Of a DNA stretch of 64,000 nt, positions 9,701 through 18,299 are shown piece after piece. Both the position numbers and the translations under genes were made by a program. This DNA is from Algibacter sp. L3A6. GTDB taxonomy: Bacteria > Bacteroidota > Bacteroidia > Flavobacteriales > Flavobacteriaceae. The notes under the pieces were generated by a model. It saw nothing but the letters and a program-made list of their open reading frames with translations, had not been told where the DNA came from and ran no database searches. The stretch lies in the NCBI RefSeq assembly GCF_009796825.1, contig NZ_CP047030.1, positions 3,222,501-3,286,500 on the forward strand, given 5' to 3'. Each line of letters starts with the position of its first letter. Positions within the stretch are counted from its first letter, which is position 1.

Positions 9701-10387
9701 ATGAAAAATCGATTTTTAAAAATAATATTACCAATTATGTTATTAGTAACTGCTGTATTTATAATAGGTTCCGGATGTAGTATGGGTGGTAGTACTTCGT
9801 ATAGTTATTGGCCAGACTTAGATCAAGATGGCTTTGGCGATTCATCAGTAAATGGAGTTTCATATACATCTAGTGATGAACCTGCAGATTATGTATTAGA
9901 CAATACAGATTGCGATGATACCAATGCCGATATTAATCCTGGAGCAACAGAAATTCCAGATAATCTTATAGATGAAGATTGTAATGATTTACACGCTTTT
10001 ACTTTTTATCATGATGAAGATGGTGATGGTTTTGGAAACCCAGATGTTTCAGAAGTTTTTGAAATTGTTTTAGGAGAAGGAGCGCCAGAAAATTTTGTGG
10101 CTAATAATGCAGATTGTAATGATAAAGATCCAAATATAAACCCTATAGCAGACGAAATTTCTAGTAATGATATCGATGATAATTGTAACGGAGAAATTGA
10201 TAAAGACGATATTACTTATGTAGATGCAGACGGTGATGGTTACGGCTCTCAGGAACGAGCAGAAAAAGATGGTGTTTATAACGCTTTAGATTGCGATGAC
10301 ACTAATATTGATGTTCACCCTTATGCTACTGAAATTAAAGACGGTATTGATAATGATTGTGATGGAATAGTAGATGAAGTTTCTTAA
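9701..10387 (+). CDS. MopE-type repeat lipoprotein
   Basis: 228 residues. The lipoprotein signal ends in GSGC with Cys26. The body is three copies of the MopE/putative metal-binding repeat: a D-x-D-G-D-G-(F/Y)-G strand followed by DCDDTNADINPGATEIPDN and a DEDCN or DNDCDG close. These Asp-rich repeats are known from the copper-binding MopE family and many surface proteins and probably bind divalent cations. It starts 4 bp after the Lgt-like gene, so the two are almost certainly co-transcribed. Likely a cell-surface, metal-binding lipoprotein; the metal is not predictable. Confidence 0.85.
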   Translation: MKNRFLKIILPIMLLVTAVFIIGSGCSMGGSTSYSYWPDLDQDGFGDSSVNGVSYTSSDEPADYVLDNTDCDDTNADINPGATEIPDNLIDEDCNDLHAFTFYHDEDGDGFGNPDVSEVFEIVLGEGAPENFVANNADCNDKDPNINPIADEISSNDIDDNCNGEIDKDDITYVDADGDGYGSQERAEKDGVYNALDCDDTNIDVHPYATEIKDGIDNDCDGIVDEVS

Positions 10388-10410
10388 AAAATTAAAAAAA
10401 AATGAATTAA

Positions 10411-10419
10411 GGGGTAACA
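10411..10419 (+). promoter_or_regulatory. GGGGTAACA box, second copy
   Basis: Identical to the box at 7025-7033 and 62 bp before the ATG at 10481. About 22 bp further on lies AAGGGAAATGTATA, which resembles AAGGTAAATGTATA downstream of the third box (16421), suggesting a bipartite site or shared promoter. Confidence 0.4.
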
Positions 10420-10480
10420 ATTTCTTAGTTGTTTTGATATAAGGGAAATGTATAATTAATATAAAAACAAATTAACAATT

Positions 10481-10912
10481 ATGAAAAATATTATTAAATC
10501 TATTTGCCTACTAGTTTTAACATTAGTTTTATTTAACTGTGATAACGATGATGGAGATGCAGACAATCAAGATGTTTGTAATTATGCAGGCTTTACTTTT
10601 TTAGACACTTCAGATAATACGCAAACTCTAATTCCAGAGGCAGAACTCACTACCGATTTCTACTACACATCATCTAATGGTCCTGAAGTAGAAATATATA
10701 AAACATCAGAACCAGGCGATTTTTGGTTTGTAACTACAGTGGTTACAGAAAATGCTTCAGGAACGGGTTCGTTAAGTGTAGACGGAACTATTTATACCGT
10801 AGACGTTACATGCCAACGAACGGGAAGTGCTGTTGGAGACGAAATGCGTTTTGATATTACAGCAAGTGGATTAGAAGCCGAATACTGTGTAATTATCGAT
10901 TTATATCATTAA
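10481..10912 (+). CDS. Small lipoprotein, family shared with 11681
   Basis: 143 residues. The lipoprotein signal ends LFNC (Cys20) followed by an acidic linker DNDDGDAD. The mature part is a small beta-rich domain with conserved Cys: CNYAGFTF near the start, VDVTCQRTGSAVGDE and a terminal YCVIIDLYH. It is a clear paralogue of the 11681 product (CNYQGFSY, VTCQRAGTAVGDE, FCVIID). Position within a run of lipoprotein genes preceding a sensor kinase suggests co-regulation. Function unknown. Confidence 0.8.
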   Translation: MKNIIKSICLLVLTLVLFNCDNDDGDADNQDVCNYAGFTFLDTSDNTQTLIPEAELTTDFYYTSSNGPEVEIYKTSEPGDFWFVTTVVTENASGTGSLSVDGTIYTVDVTCQRTGSAVGDEMRFDITASGLEAEYCVIIDLYH

Positions 10913-10934
10913 TAAGTTTAAATAAGAAATAAAG

Positions 10935-11606
10935 ATGAAAACAATAAAAATACTTTTAGCACTTATTACTATTTCAATGTATAGTTGTGATAATAATGAT
11001 GATGCACAAACCAATCCTGTAAACCCAACAGATGGTTTTACACATAATGGTATGTTTTACGAAACAGCTAACGCTTATTTTGAAATAGATGAAGATAATA
11101 ACCCTCCAGATCAATACAACTTTTTCTTTATTGATGGGCGTATGGCAGATGGCGATTCTAGCACGGGAGCACCAGCAGATGCAAACGAGTATATATTCAC
11201 GTTAAACACGTCTAATTTTGTGTTTTTTAATTTAACTGTTGAAGATAATCCAAGCTTAGCAAATTCTGCACCAACTGCCGGAAATACGTATTTAGGAGAT
11301 CTATATCATGCAACAATCAATTCAACTCCAGATACCGTAATAGTAGAAAATTATATAGGTACTTTTGAGTCCTTAAGTACGCCTTATTTTATTGATGGTG
11401 TTGAGTATGGTAATCCATCTTCTGATGATGATACTAATGCACAAGGTCCAGGAAATGCTACACCTACATTAACGGTAAATGCCATTAATATTGATACCAT
11501 CAACCCTGAAGAAAGTACAATAAATGTAGATTATGTTTATGTAAATCATCTTGGTGAAACATTTACAGGACATTATGAAGGCACATTAGGCGTTTTTCAA
11601 GATTAA
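10935..11606 (+). CDS. Lipoprotein of unknown function
   Basis: 223 residues. The signal peptide ends MYSC (Cys18), followed by an acidic/Asn-rich tether (DNNDDAQTNP). The mature domain is beta-rich and low in Cys, starting GFTHNGMFYETANAYFE and ending in VNHLGETFTGHYEGTL, a pattern seen in many flavobacterial lipoproteins of unknown role. It lies 22 bp after the preceding lipoprotein gene, so it is likely in the same transcript. No catalytic motif is visible. Confidence 0.75.
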   Translation: MKTIKILLALITISMYSCDNNDDAQTNPVNPTDGFTHNGMFYETANAYFEIDEDNNPPDQYNFFFIDGRMADGDSSTGAPADANEYIFTLNTSNFVFFNLTVEDNPSLANSAPTAGNTYLGDLYHATINSTPDTVIVENYIGTFESLSTPYFIDGVEYGNPSSDDDTNAQGPGNATPTLTVNAINIDTINPEESTINVDYVYVNHLGETFTGHYEGTLGVFQD

Positions 11607-11643
11607 AAAGCATATTAAAATTTAATAACAACTTTCAATCAAG

Positions 11644-11662
11644 GATATGGTAATTCCATATC
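11644..11662. repeat. Short perfect inverted repeat before lipoprotein gene
   Basis: GATATGG-TAATT-CCATATC forms a 7-bp perfect palindrome with a 5-base loop, 19 bp before the ATG at 11681. It lacks a long T tract, so an operator or RNA hairpin in the leader is as plausible as a weak terminator. Confidence 0.45.
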
Positions 11663-11680
11663 TCTTTAAAAACGCATAAA

Positions 11681-12118
11681 ATGAAAAATATATTTATTTT
11701 ATTACTCTTATTATCCTTGGGGACATCTTGCGATAATGATGATGGTAATGCAACAAACGAGTCGCAATGTAACTATCAAGGTTTCTCATATTTCGACAAT
11801 AACAATAACGATCAAACTTTGATTCCAGAAATGGAGTTAAATACGCAACACTTCCCCAATGCAAGTAATGGGCCTTATGGTGAGCCAGGAATAGAAATAG
11901 CATCATTTACAAGTTCGCCAACCTTGTTCTTTACAACTAATGTTATTGAATTAAACGAAACTGGCCCAGGTTGGATTTCAATAAATGGTGCCGAATTAGA
12001 AGAAGTAACAGTTACTTGCCAACGTGCAGGAACAGCCGTAGGCGATGAGGTACGCTTAGATGTTATTTATAACAGTATGGAATTAGAATTTTGCGTAATA
12101 ATAGATGAGGTTTTATAA
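11681..12118 (+). CDS. Small lipoprotein, paralogue of 10481
   Basis: 145 residues. The lipobox is GTSC (Cys17) with a DNDDGNAT tether. The mature domain shares the Cys framework of the 10481 product: CNYQGFSYFDN, VTVTCQRAGTAVGDE and a terminal FCVIIDEVL. One unrelated lipoprotein gene separates the two copies, so the duplication is not a simple tandem. Function unknown; probably extracytoplasmic and envelope-anchored. Confidence 0.8.
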   Translation: MKNIFILLLLLSLGTSCDNDDGNATNESQCNYQGFSYFDNNNNDQTLIPEMELNTQHFPNASNGPYGEPGIEIASFTSSPTLFFTTNVIELNETGPGWISINGAELEEVTVTCQRAGTAVGDEVRLDVIYNSMELEFCVIIDEVL

Positions 12119-12204
12119 ATCTATTTTAGATTAAGAAGAACTAAAATATTTAATCAGTTTTTAAAGACAGTAATAAACAATACCGATAATAAGAAACAAC
12201 AATA

Positions 12205-12756
12205 ATGAACTCAATTTTAAAATCAATAAGCCTAGCTGTTATATTGTTATTAATATACAATTGTAGTAATGATGATGCATTGACCTCTACAGGTAATACG
12301 GATGAGTATTTTAAATACACCATTAATAACGGAACAGAAAGGGTTTTCGACTCTTACGCTAAAGGTTGGTTTACTTCAAATGCTAATTCCGTATACCAAA
12401 AGTTCTTTTTTAGAGCCGGTGCTGAAACAGCATCAGGATCAAGCCCGATTATAGATGGAAGTTTTACCTTTCAAGATTTCAGCGCGTTTACATCTACTAC
12501 CAATTTTGCTTGGGGAGTTTCAGATGGTGTTACTAGTAATTTTTATTTTACAGATATTTTTGCAGGAAACATGTTTATTTCTAGTACAACAAATTTACCA
12601 AGCACACCTATTATGTGCACAGTTACAGCACACCCGGTAATTGTAGGTGATTATATAGAATTTACCTTTTCAGGAGATTATATTGATGCATTAGATCCTA
12701 CAATTCAAGGTTATGTAGAAGGTGAAGGTAGAGTATTACGAGAAATAGATCAATAA
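12205..12756 (+). CDS. Lipoprotein carrying the locus-specific C-terminal domain
   Basis: 183 residues. The signal ends IYNC (Cys20). The mature protein is essentially one beta domain ending in VGDYIEFTFSGDYIDAL and GYVEGEGRVLR. That ending matches the C-terminal domains of the two about 585-residue lipoproteins at 7107 and 16479 (GDYVDGSG..ISGTLHVRR and GDYIDATINGTY). So this is a stand-alone version of a module that elsewhere in the locus is fused to regulatory-like domains. It lies just upstream of the kinase gene. Function unknown. Confidence 0.75.
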   Translation: MNSILKSISLAVILLLIYNCSNDDALTSTGNTDEYFKYTINNGTERVFDSYAKGWFTSNANSVYQKFFFRAGAETASGSSPIIDGSFTFQDFSAFTSTTNFAWGVSDGVTSNFYFTDIFAGNMFISSTTNLPSTPIMCTVTAHPVIVGDYIEFTFSGDYIDALDPTIQGYVEGEGRVLREIDQ

Positions 12757-12804
12757 ATACTTAAAACCCTTACTTTTGTTTTAATCACTTAAAATTAAAT
12801 ACTA

Positions 12805-15654
12805 TTGAAATATAAAAAACTCTATATCGCTTTATTACTTATTTCGATATGGAGTTTTTCCTTTTCACAACAATTTACAAATTACACTACCGATAATGGT
12901 TTACCAAGTAACCATATTTATAAAATAGCTCAAGATCAAAAAGGGTTTTTATGGTTTGCCACTGCTAAAGGTTTGGTTAAATATAATGGCAATACCTTTA
13001 AAGTGTTTACTACTAAAGACGGTTTGGCAAATAATGATGTTTGGGGAATTTACCCAACACCAGATAATAAGCTGTGGTATTTATCTAAATCATCAAAATT
13101 AGGTTACATAGAAAATGATAGTGTATACGGTTTTGAGAGTGAACAAAAAGGAGAGATTTTTAGTCCAATTTTTTCAAGTCAGGTTGATAATACTATTATT
13201 TTAACGGGTTCTAATAAATTTCATGTTTTAAAAGATGAAAAATGGCGTAGTCTAGCCGATTCTAGAGCAGAAGATTTAATAAGAGTAGCTTATGTTAAGC
13301 ATGCTCAGGTTTCAAGTTTTACAACAAATACAGCTAAAGATTCTATTTTTGTTAGAGATGAAAATAAGACTGTTATTGAGGGTTTTGAGTTTAAAGATGT
13401 ACTTGGAAATAAGAATGTAAGAGGCCAAATTACCGATAGTTTATTTTATTGGGTAAATAATAAAGAATACGCTTTTCTCAATTTAAATACTTTAAAATTA
13501 TATAGGAGAAATTTTAAGAATGAGATTAATGTTGAAACGTCTAAATACGTAAGGGTTAATCTTGTTAATAATGGCTTGCAAATTTCAGGAGAAGGCTTTG
13601 TTGGTATGCTAGATCCCGATTTTTACATTACCAATACATATTATATTCCGAAGGAATTAAAAGCACATTTCGGTTTTTATGATAAAGTGGGGTCTATCTG
13701 GGTAAGCACATTTACAAATGGTATTTACCACTTACCTAAAGAAAAACAACAAGTTAAATATTGCTTATCTACAGAAACCGTAAGTGATATTAGTTATGTA
13801 AATGATAAAATAATTGCAAATGTTTTTAATAAAGGATTTTATAAATATGATGATCTTAAAAAAGAGTTTGTACAGTTTATAGTAGAGGACGATTATATTT
13901 TTGATGCTTCTTATATTAAAGCTTTAGACGCAGAATATTATCTATCTAAATCGAGTGTAAGAATCGCAAAAAACAATAAAATTGAGAAGCTCGGTTTTTT
14001 AAATAACATCAATGGTATTAACGATAAAATTAGGCAGTTAGTTTATCATGATGATTATTTTTATACTAGGTTTTCATTTGGAATGAATAAAATAAATCCA
14101 AATAATTACAACATTGAAAACCAGTATAATCAACAAGGGGTTAATCAAATATTCCTATTCAATCAAAAGCTTTTAGTTGCTACATCTAGTGGTTTAAAAG
14201 AGTTTATAGATGAAGAATTTAAATCTATACCATTTACCAATCAAGATTTTAATAAGTCTATTTTAAACCTTAAAGCAGTTTCAGAAGACGATATTTTAAT
14301 AAATACAGATGGTTTTGGCGCTTACATTTCAGATTTAAAAACCATAAAGCAACTTCCTGGTTCCGAATTTCAAATTGTAAATAATGCCTTTATTGAAGAT
14401 GATATTATTTGGTTAGCAACAGAGTCTGGTATATTTAAATACATAAAAAATAATGAGGATTTTAGTCTACAATTGGTTCTAGATAAAAACAACGGATTAT
14501 CCTCTAATAGTGTGAGCAGTGTTATTGTTTACAAGAATAAATTAATGGCGAGTACAGATAAAGGGATTGTAATTTTACCTAAAGATGTAAAAAATGAAAC
14601 CCATTTGTTAGATGTTTATATAGATAAGGCTACGTATAATAAAAGTGATATTTCAGCAGATTATTCTGTTTTTAAATATCAAAAAAATAATAATTTAAAT
14701 TTCAATATATCGCATATTGATTTTTCGTCGGGAGATGATGTTTTTTCATATAAATACAAATTAAAACCTATTCAAAAAGATTGGGTAACAACAACAACCA
14801 ATAATTTTAGTTTTAATAATCTTCAACCCGGAAAATATACGCTGCATATCGATGCCGGTAGTGCGAAAAAACAATTAAGTTTCACAATTCAACCTTTGTG
14901 GTGGCAAGCCATTTGGGTAAAAGGGCTCATGGTGTTGTTAAGTATATTTCTTATTGTATTAATTTCTAGATTTTTTGTAAAACGCTCACAATTCAAAAAA
15001 AATCAACAAATATTTCAAGACAAACGTTTGTCAGAATTACAACTAAAAGCCTTAAGGTTTCAAATGAATCCTCACTTTGTTTTTAATTCCTTATCGGCAA
15101 TACAGTACTATATAGGTGAAAATAATTTTGAAGCTTCAGAAACATATTTGGTGAAATTCTCAAAACTTATTCGTCAATTTTTCGAGTTATCTAAAGAAAA
15201 CGAAATCTCTTTAGGTACCGAAATTAGCGTGCTTAATAACTATTTAGAGATTGAGAAGCTTCGGTTTAAAGAAAAGCTAAATTTCACGATCAATATTGAT
15301 GAAAAATTAGATAAAGAAAGTATTACCATACCAACCATGTTGTTGCAACCCATTGTTGAAAATGCTGTAAATCACGGAGTTTTTAATAAAATGAATAACG
15401 GATTAATTACGCTCAATTTTGTTTATATCAGTCCGCTCAGTTTTAAGGTTGAAATTATTGATGATGGAGTTGGGTTTGTGAACACCAAAAAAAGAAACCA
15501 AAAGGAAGTTAAATCTTCTAATGTTTTGAAAGATAGATTACACTTTTTAAATTCTTCGGAAAAATGGAACATAAGTTACAGCAAAGAAGAAATGTATCCA
15601 GATCGAGAAGATAAAGGGAATAAGTCGATATTTATAATTGAAAAAAACAAATAA
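12805..15654 (+). CDS. Two-component-propeller sensor histidine kinase, LytS type
   Basis: 949 residues, TTG start (12805), chosen because the signal peptide (KKLYIALLLISIWSFSFS) follows directly. Order: signal peptide, a periplasmic beta-propeller of Reg_prop repeats (DNGLPSNHIYKIAQDQKG and later copies, about residues 25-600), a Y_Y_Y domain (about 620-690), one membrane helix (about 700-722), and a His_kinase domain with QMNPHFVFNSLSAIQYY (phosphoacceptor His near 755), N-box LLQPIVENAVNHG and DDGVGF. This is the LytS/YehU class that lacks a classical DHp. It overlaps the regulator by one base (TAATG), so they form a pair. It likely senses an extracytoplasmic signal linked to the neighbouring lipoproteins; that last point is inference. 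Confidence 0.92.
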   Translation: MKYKKLYIALLLISIWSFSFSQQFTNYTTDNGLPSNHIYKIAQDQKGFLWFATAKGLVKYNGNTFKVFTTKDGLANNDVWGIYPTPDNKLWYLSKSSKLGYIENDSVYGFESEQKGEIFSPIFSSQVDNTIILTGSNKFHVLKDEKWRSLADSRAEDLIRVAYVKHAQVSSFTTNTAKDSIFVRDENKTVIEGFEFKDVLGNKNVRGQITDSLFYWVNNKEYAFLNLNTLKLYRRNFKNEINVETSKYVRVNLVNNGLQISGEGFVGMLDPDFYITNTYYIPKELKAHFGFYDKVGSIWVSTFTNGIYHLPKEKQQVKYCLSTETVSDISYVNDKIIANVFNKGFYKYDDLKKEFVQFIVEDDYIFDASYIKALDAEYYLSKSSVRIAKNNKIEKLGFLNNINGINDKIRQLVYHDDYFYTRFSFGMNKINPNNYNIENQYNQQGVNQIFLFNQKLLVATSSGLKEFIDEEFKSIPFTNQDFNKSILNLKAVSEDDILINTDGFGAYISDLKTIKQLPGSEFQIVNNAFIEDDIIWLATESGIFKYIKNNEDFSLQLVLDKNNGLSSNSVSSVIVYKNKLMASTDKGIVILPKDVKNETHLLDVYIDKATYNKSDISADYSVFKYQKNNNLNFNISHIDFSSGDDVFSYKYKLKPIQKDWVTTTTNNFSFNNLQPGKYTLHIDAGSAKKQLSFTIQPLWWQAIWVKGLMVLLSIFLIVLISRFFVKRSQFKKNQQIFQDKRLSELQLKALRFQMNPHFVFNSLSAIQYYIGENNFEASETYLVKFSKLIRQFFELSKENEISLGTEISVLNNYLEIEKLRFKEKLNFTINIDEKLDKESITIPTMLLQPIVENAVNHGVFNKMNNGLITLNFVYISPLSFKVEIIDDGVGFVNTKKRNQKEVKSSNVLKDRLHFLNSSEKWNISYSKEEMYPDREDKGNKSIFIIEKNK

Positions 15655-16394
15655 TGGATAGTATAACGGCCATATTGGTAGACGATGAAATTTCAAACTT
15701 AAAAGGTTTACAACGCAAGATTGAAAAACTATTTCCTGTTATTAAAATTTCGGGTGCTTTTCAAAAACCAGAAGAAGCCATAGTCGCAATTAATAAAGAA
15801 GAACCGCAAATTTTGTTTCTAGATATAGAAATGCCTAGAATGAATGGTTTCGAACTGCTGGCTAAACTTAAAGACGTCAATTTTCAGGTCATTTTTGTAA
15901 CAGCGTATAGTGAATATGCTATTGAAGCTTTTAAAAAATCGGCTATAGATTATGTTTTAAAACCGGTAGATAATGAAGATTTGGTTAACGCTGTAAATAA
16001 GGCTTTAGACTTAATTAGGTTAATGAATGAGAGCGATAACAACTCTAAGCTGGTTAGTTTATTAGAAGAAAACATAGCGAACAATAACAAAATTGTGGTG
16101 CCTACTAAAAAAGGAGTTTCATTTATTCCTCAAGATGAGGTTTTACATTTAGAAGGTTATGATGGGTATACTAAAATCCATTTAATAGATAAAACTACAA
16201 TAATGAGTTCTTATAATTTAGGGAAATTTGAAAAGCTATTAAATTCAAAATTTTTCAAATGCCATAAATCTCATATCATAAACTTAGAAAAAGTACGACA
16301 TTTTGAAAATGAGGGTTATGTGGTTTTAGATAATACCTACCGTGTGCCTATTTCAAAAGCAAATAGAAAAGCATTTTTAAGTTTATTTAAATAA
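15654..16394 (+). CDS. LytTR-family response regulator
   Basis: 246 residues. The receiver domain (about 1-120) has the acidic pair DD at 10-11, phospho-acceptor Asp57 in LFLDIEMPRMNG, Thr in FVTAYSEYA and Lys in YVLKPVD. The LytTR DNA-binding domain (about 145-246) contains DEVLHLEGYDGYTKI and KCHKSHIINLEKV. The start codon overlaps the kinase stop (TAATG), giving translational coupling. LytTR proteins bind direct repeats upstream of targets; the AGGGTAACA boxes at 7025, 10411 and 16406 are candidate sites. Confidence 0.95.
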   Translation: MDSITAILVDDEISNLKGLQRKIEKLFPVIKISGAFQKPEEAIVAINKEEPQILFLDIEMPRMNGFELLAKLKDVNFQVIFVTAYSEYAIEAFKKSAIDYVLKPVDNEDLVNAVNKALDLIRLMNESDNNSKLVSLLEENIANNNKIVVPTKKGVSFIPQDEVLHLEGYDGYTKIHLIDKTTIMSSYNLGKFEKLLNSKFFKCHKSHIINLEKVRHFENEGYVVLDNTYRVPISKANRKAFLSLFK

Positions 16395-16405
16395 ATTCAA
16401 AAAAT

Positions 16406-16414
16406 AGGGTAACA
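16406..16414 (+). promoter_or_regulatory. AGGGTAACA box, third copy
   Basis: AGGGTAACA lies 65 bp before the lipoprotein ATG at 16479 and just after the response-regulator gene. A similar AAGGTAAAT begins 15 bp after its start, giving two direct half-site-like elements. See the copies at 7025 and 10411. Confidence 0.4.
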
Positions 16415-16478
16415 AAAAATAAGGTAAATGTATATAAGTGTATAAGCAGTAAAAATTGAACACTTAAACATTTAAATT

Positions 16479-18239
16479 ATGAAAATAGTAAACAAAAATT
16501 TTAGATTTATCCTTAGCCTATTTATAGTGCTAAGCACATTATTCACGTCATGCGACCCAAAAGATAGTAATGATTCCTCTTTAGATCCTGAAGAAAATAA
16601 CGAAGCTACTTTAGATTTAGGCTCTAGTATTCAAAGAGATTTTATGGGAAGAATTGTTGATGAAGCAAATTTACCTTTAGAAAATGTAAACATTAAAATA
16701 GGAGGTAAAGCCGCTTCTACAGACGAAAACGGTATGTTTATTATTAATAATACCGATGTAAACCAAAATCAAGCATTTATTACAGCCGAAAAAACGGGTT
16801 ATTTAAAAGGTATGCGAGCGGTAGTGCCGACTTCTGGTACAAACCAAATTAAAATTATGCTAGTTGCAGAGCATTTAGCTGGTACTGTAGCTTCTGGAAG
16901 TAATAGTGAGGTTTCTTTAGCCAATGGAACAAAAGTAAGTTTTGATGGTGATTTTAAAGATGAAAACGGAAACGCGTACTCAGGGAATGTTAAGGTATTT
17001 GTATATCACTTAGACCCAGCTAATCCTGATGTGGAGGATTTAATGCCAGGAAGTTTACAAGCTCAAAACTCTAATGGACAAGAGCGTGTTCTAGAAACTT
17101 ACGGGATGATAAATGTTGAATTAAAAGGAGATTCTGGAGAAAAATTAAACATTGCAGATGGTAGTGTTGCACAAATTGAATTACCTGTAGATCCTGCTCA
17201 AATAAATGTAGCGCCGGCAAGTATACCGTTATGGCATTTTGATGAGGTTAATGGCTATTGGATAGAAGATGGTGCCGCTACATTAGTAGGAGGAAAGTAC
17301 GTAGGTGAAGTTTCTCATTTTTCTTGGTGGAACTGCGATGCTCAATTTCCAACAGTAAACTTGTGCTTAAATATTGTAGACAATGCTAATAACCCTATTT
17401 CTAATGTTAAAGTAGAATTATGGAGAACTGGTGCTATTTATCCAAGAGCTGGTTATACTAATGGAGACGGCGAAATTTGTGGATTAATACCTGCAAATGA
17501 AGTATTAACATTAAAAGCCTTTAATCAATGTAGCGCTTTAGAGTATACTACAACAATTGGCCCTTTTTCTTCAGATACTAATTTAGGAGATATTGTACTA
17601 ACTTCGGTTGTTTCTTCAACTATTACAGGGAGTTTGGTAGATTGTTCTAGTGTTAACGTAACAAACGGATATGTAGTTTTAGATTATGGTAATTTCTACG
17701 CAACATCTCAAGTAACAAATGGTTTGTTTTCATTTTCAGTATTACAATGTGCTTCTGTTCTTGACTTTACGTTAGAAGGTGTAGATTATGATAGTTTTCA
17801 AACAACAAATGAGTTAACATTCAATTTTACAAATAGTAATGTTGGTAATATTATAGCGTGTAACACTATAACAGAATACGTTAGCATACAGGTAGATGCT
17901 AATCCAGTAGATTATTACGTTATAGGTATAGATGTAAATGCATATCAACAAGGAACAGGTTTTACTATAAATGCAAAATCGAACACCGGACCTATTACCG
18001 ATTGGTTTTATATTGGAATCGATACAATAACGCCTGGAAATTATGCTTTCTCTCAATTTGGTTTCGAAGCAGGGAATGTAGACTTAGATTATAATGTCGC
18101 GAATAGTTTACAGCTAAACTTGGCGAGCTATGGTAATGTTGGTGATTATATTGATGCAACCATTAATGGAACCTATACAGATTTATCAGGAAATATAAGA
18201 ACCCTTTCTATAACGATACATGTATTAAGAGATAATTAA
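16479..18239 (+). CDS. Lipoprotein with carboxypeptidase-regulatory-like domain (paralogue of 7107)
   Basis: 586 residues. The lipobox is FTSC (Cys25), then an acidic tether. The body repeats the layout of the 7107 product: QRDFMGRIVDEANLPLENV regulatory-like domain, the shared landmark SHFSWWNCD near the middle, a second Ig-like domain (NLCLNIVDNANNPISNV), and the common C-terminal module (GDYIDATINGTYTDLSG). The two copies bracket the locus, one first and one last, both with the upstream box. It is followed by a strong terminator at 18261. Function unknown; probably an outer-membrane surface lipoprotein. Confidence 0.85.
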   Translation: MKIVNKNFRFILSLFIVLSTLFTSCDPKDSNDSSLDPEENNEATLDLGSSIQRDFMGRIVDEANLPLENVNIKIGGKAASTDENGMFIINNTDVNQNQAFITAEKTGYLKGMRAVVPTSGTNQIKIMLVAEHLAGTVASGSNSEVSLANGTKVSFDGDFKDENGNAYSGNVKVFVYHLDPANPDVEDLMPGSLQAQNSNGQERVLETYGMINVELKGDSGEKLNIADGSVAQIELPVDPAQINVAPASIPLWHFDEVNGYWIEDGAATLVGGKYVGEVSHFSWWNCDAQFPTVNLCLNIVDNANNPISNVKVELWRTGAIYPRAGYTNGDGEICGLIPANEVLTLKAFNQCSALEYTTTIGPFSSDTNLGDIVLTSVVSSTITGSLVDCSSVNVTNGYVVLDYGNFYATSQVTNGLFSFSVLQCASVLDFTLEGVDYDSFQTTNELTFNFTNSNVGNIIACNTITEYVSIQVDANPVDYYVIGIDVNAYQQGTGFTINAKSNTGPITDWFYIGIDTITPGNYAFSQFGFEAGNVDLDYNVANSLQLNLASYGNVGDYIDATINGTYTDLSGNIRTLSITIHVLRDN

Positions 18240-18260
18240 TGAGGTCTTAAGCCTAAAATT

Positions 18261-18299
18261 AAAAAGCCATTTCTTTTAAAGAAATGGCTTTTTTTTTAT
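18261..18299. terminator. Bidirectional intrinsic terminator
   Basis: AAAGCCATTTCTTT pairs with AAAGAAATGGCTTT across a one-base gap and is followed by a T run; A tracts on the other side let it work in both directions. It ends the lipoprotein gene (+) and the glutamate-synthase-like gene (-). Confidence 0.85.
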
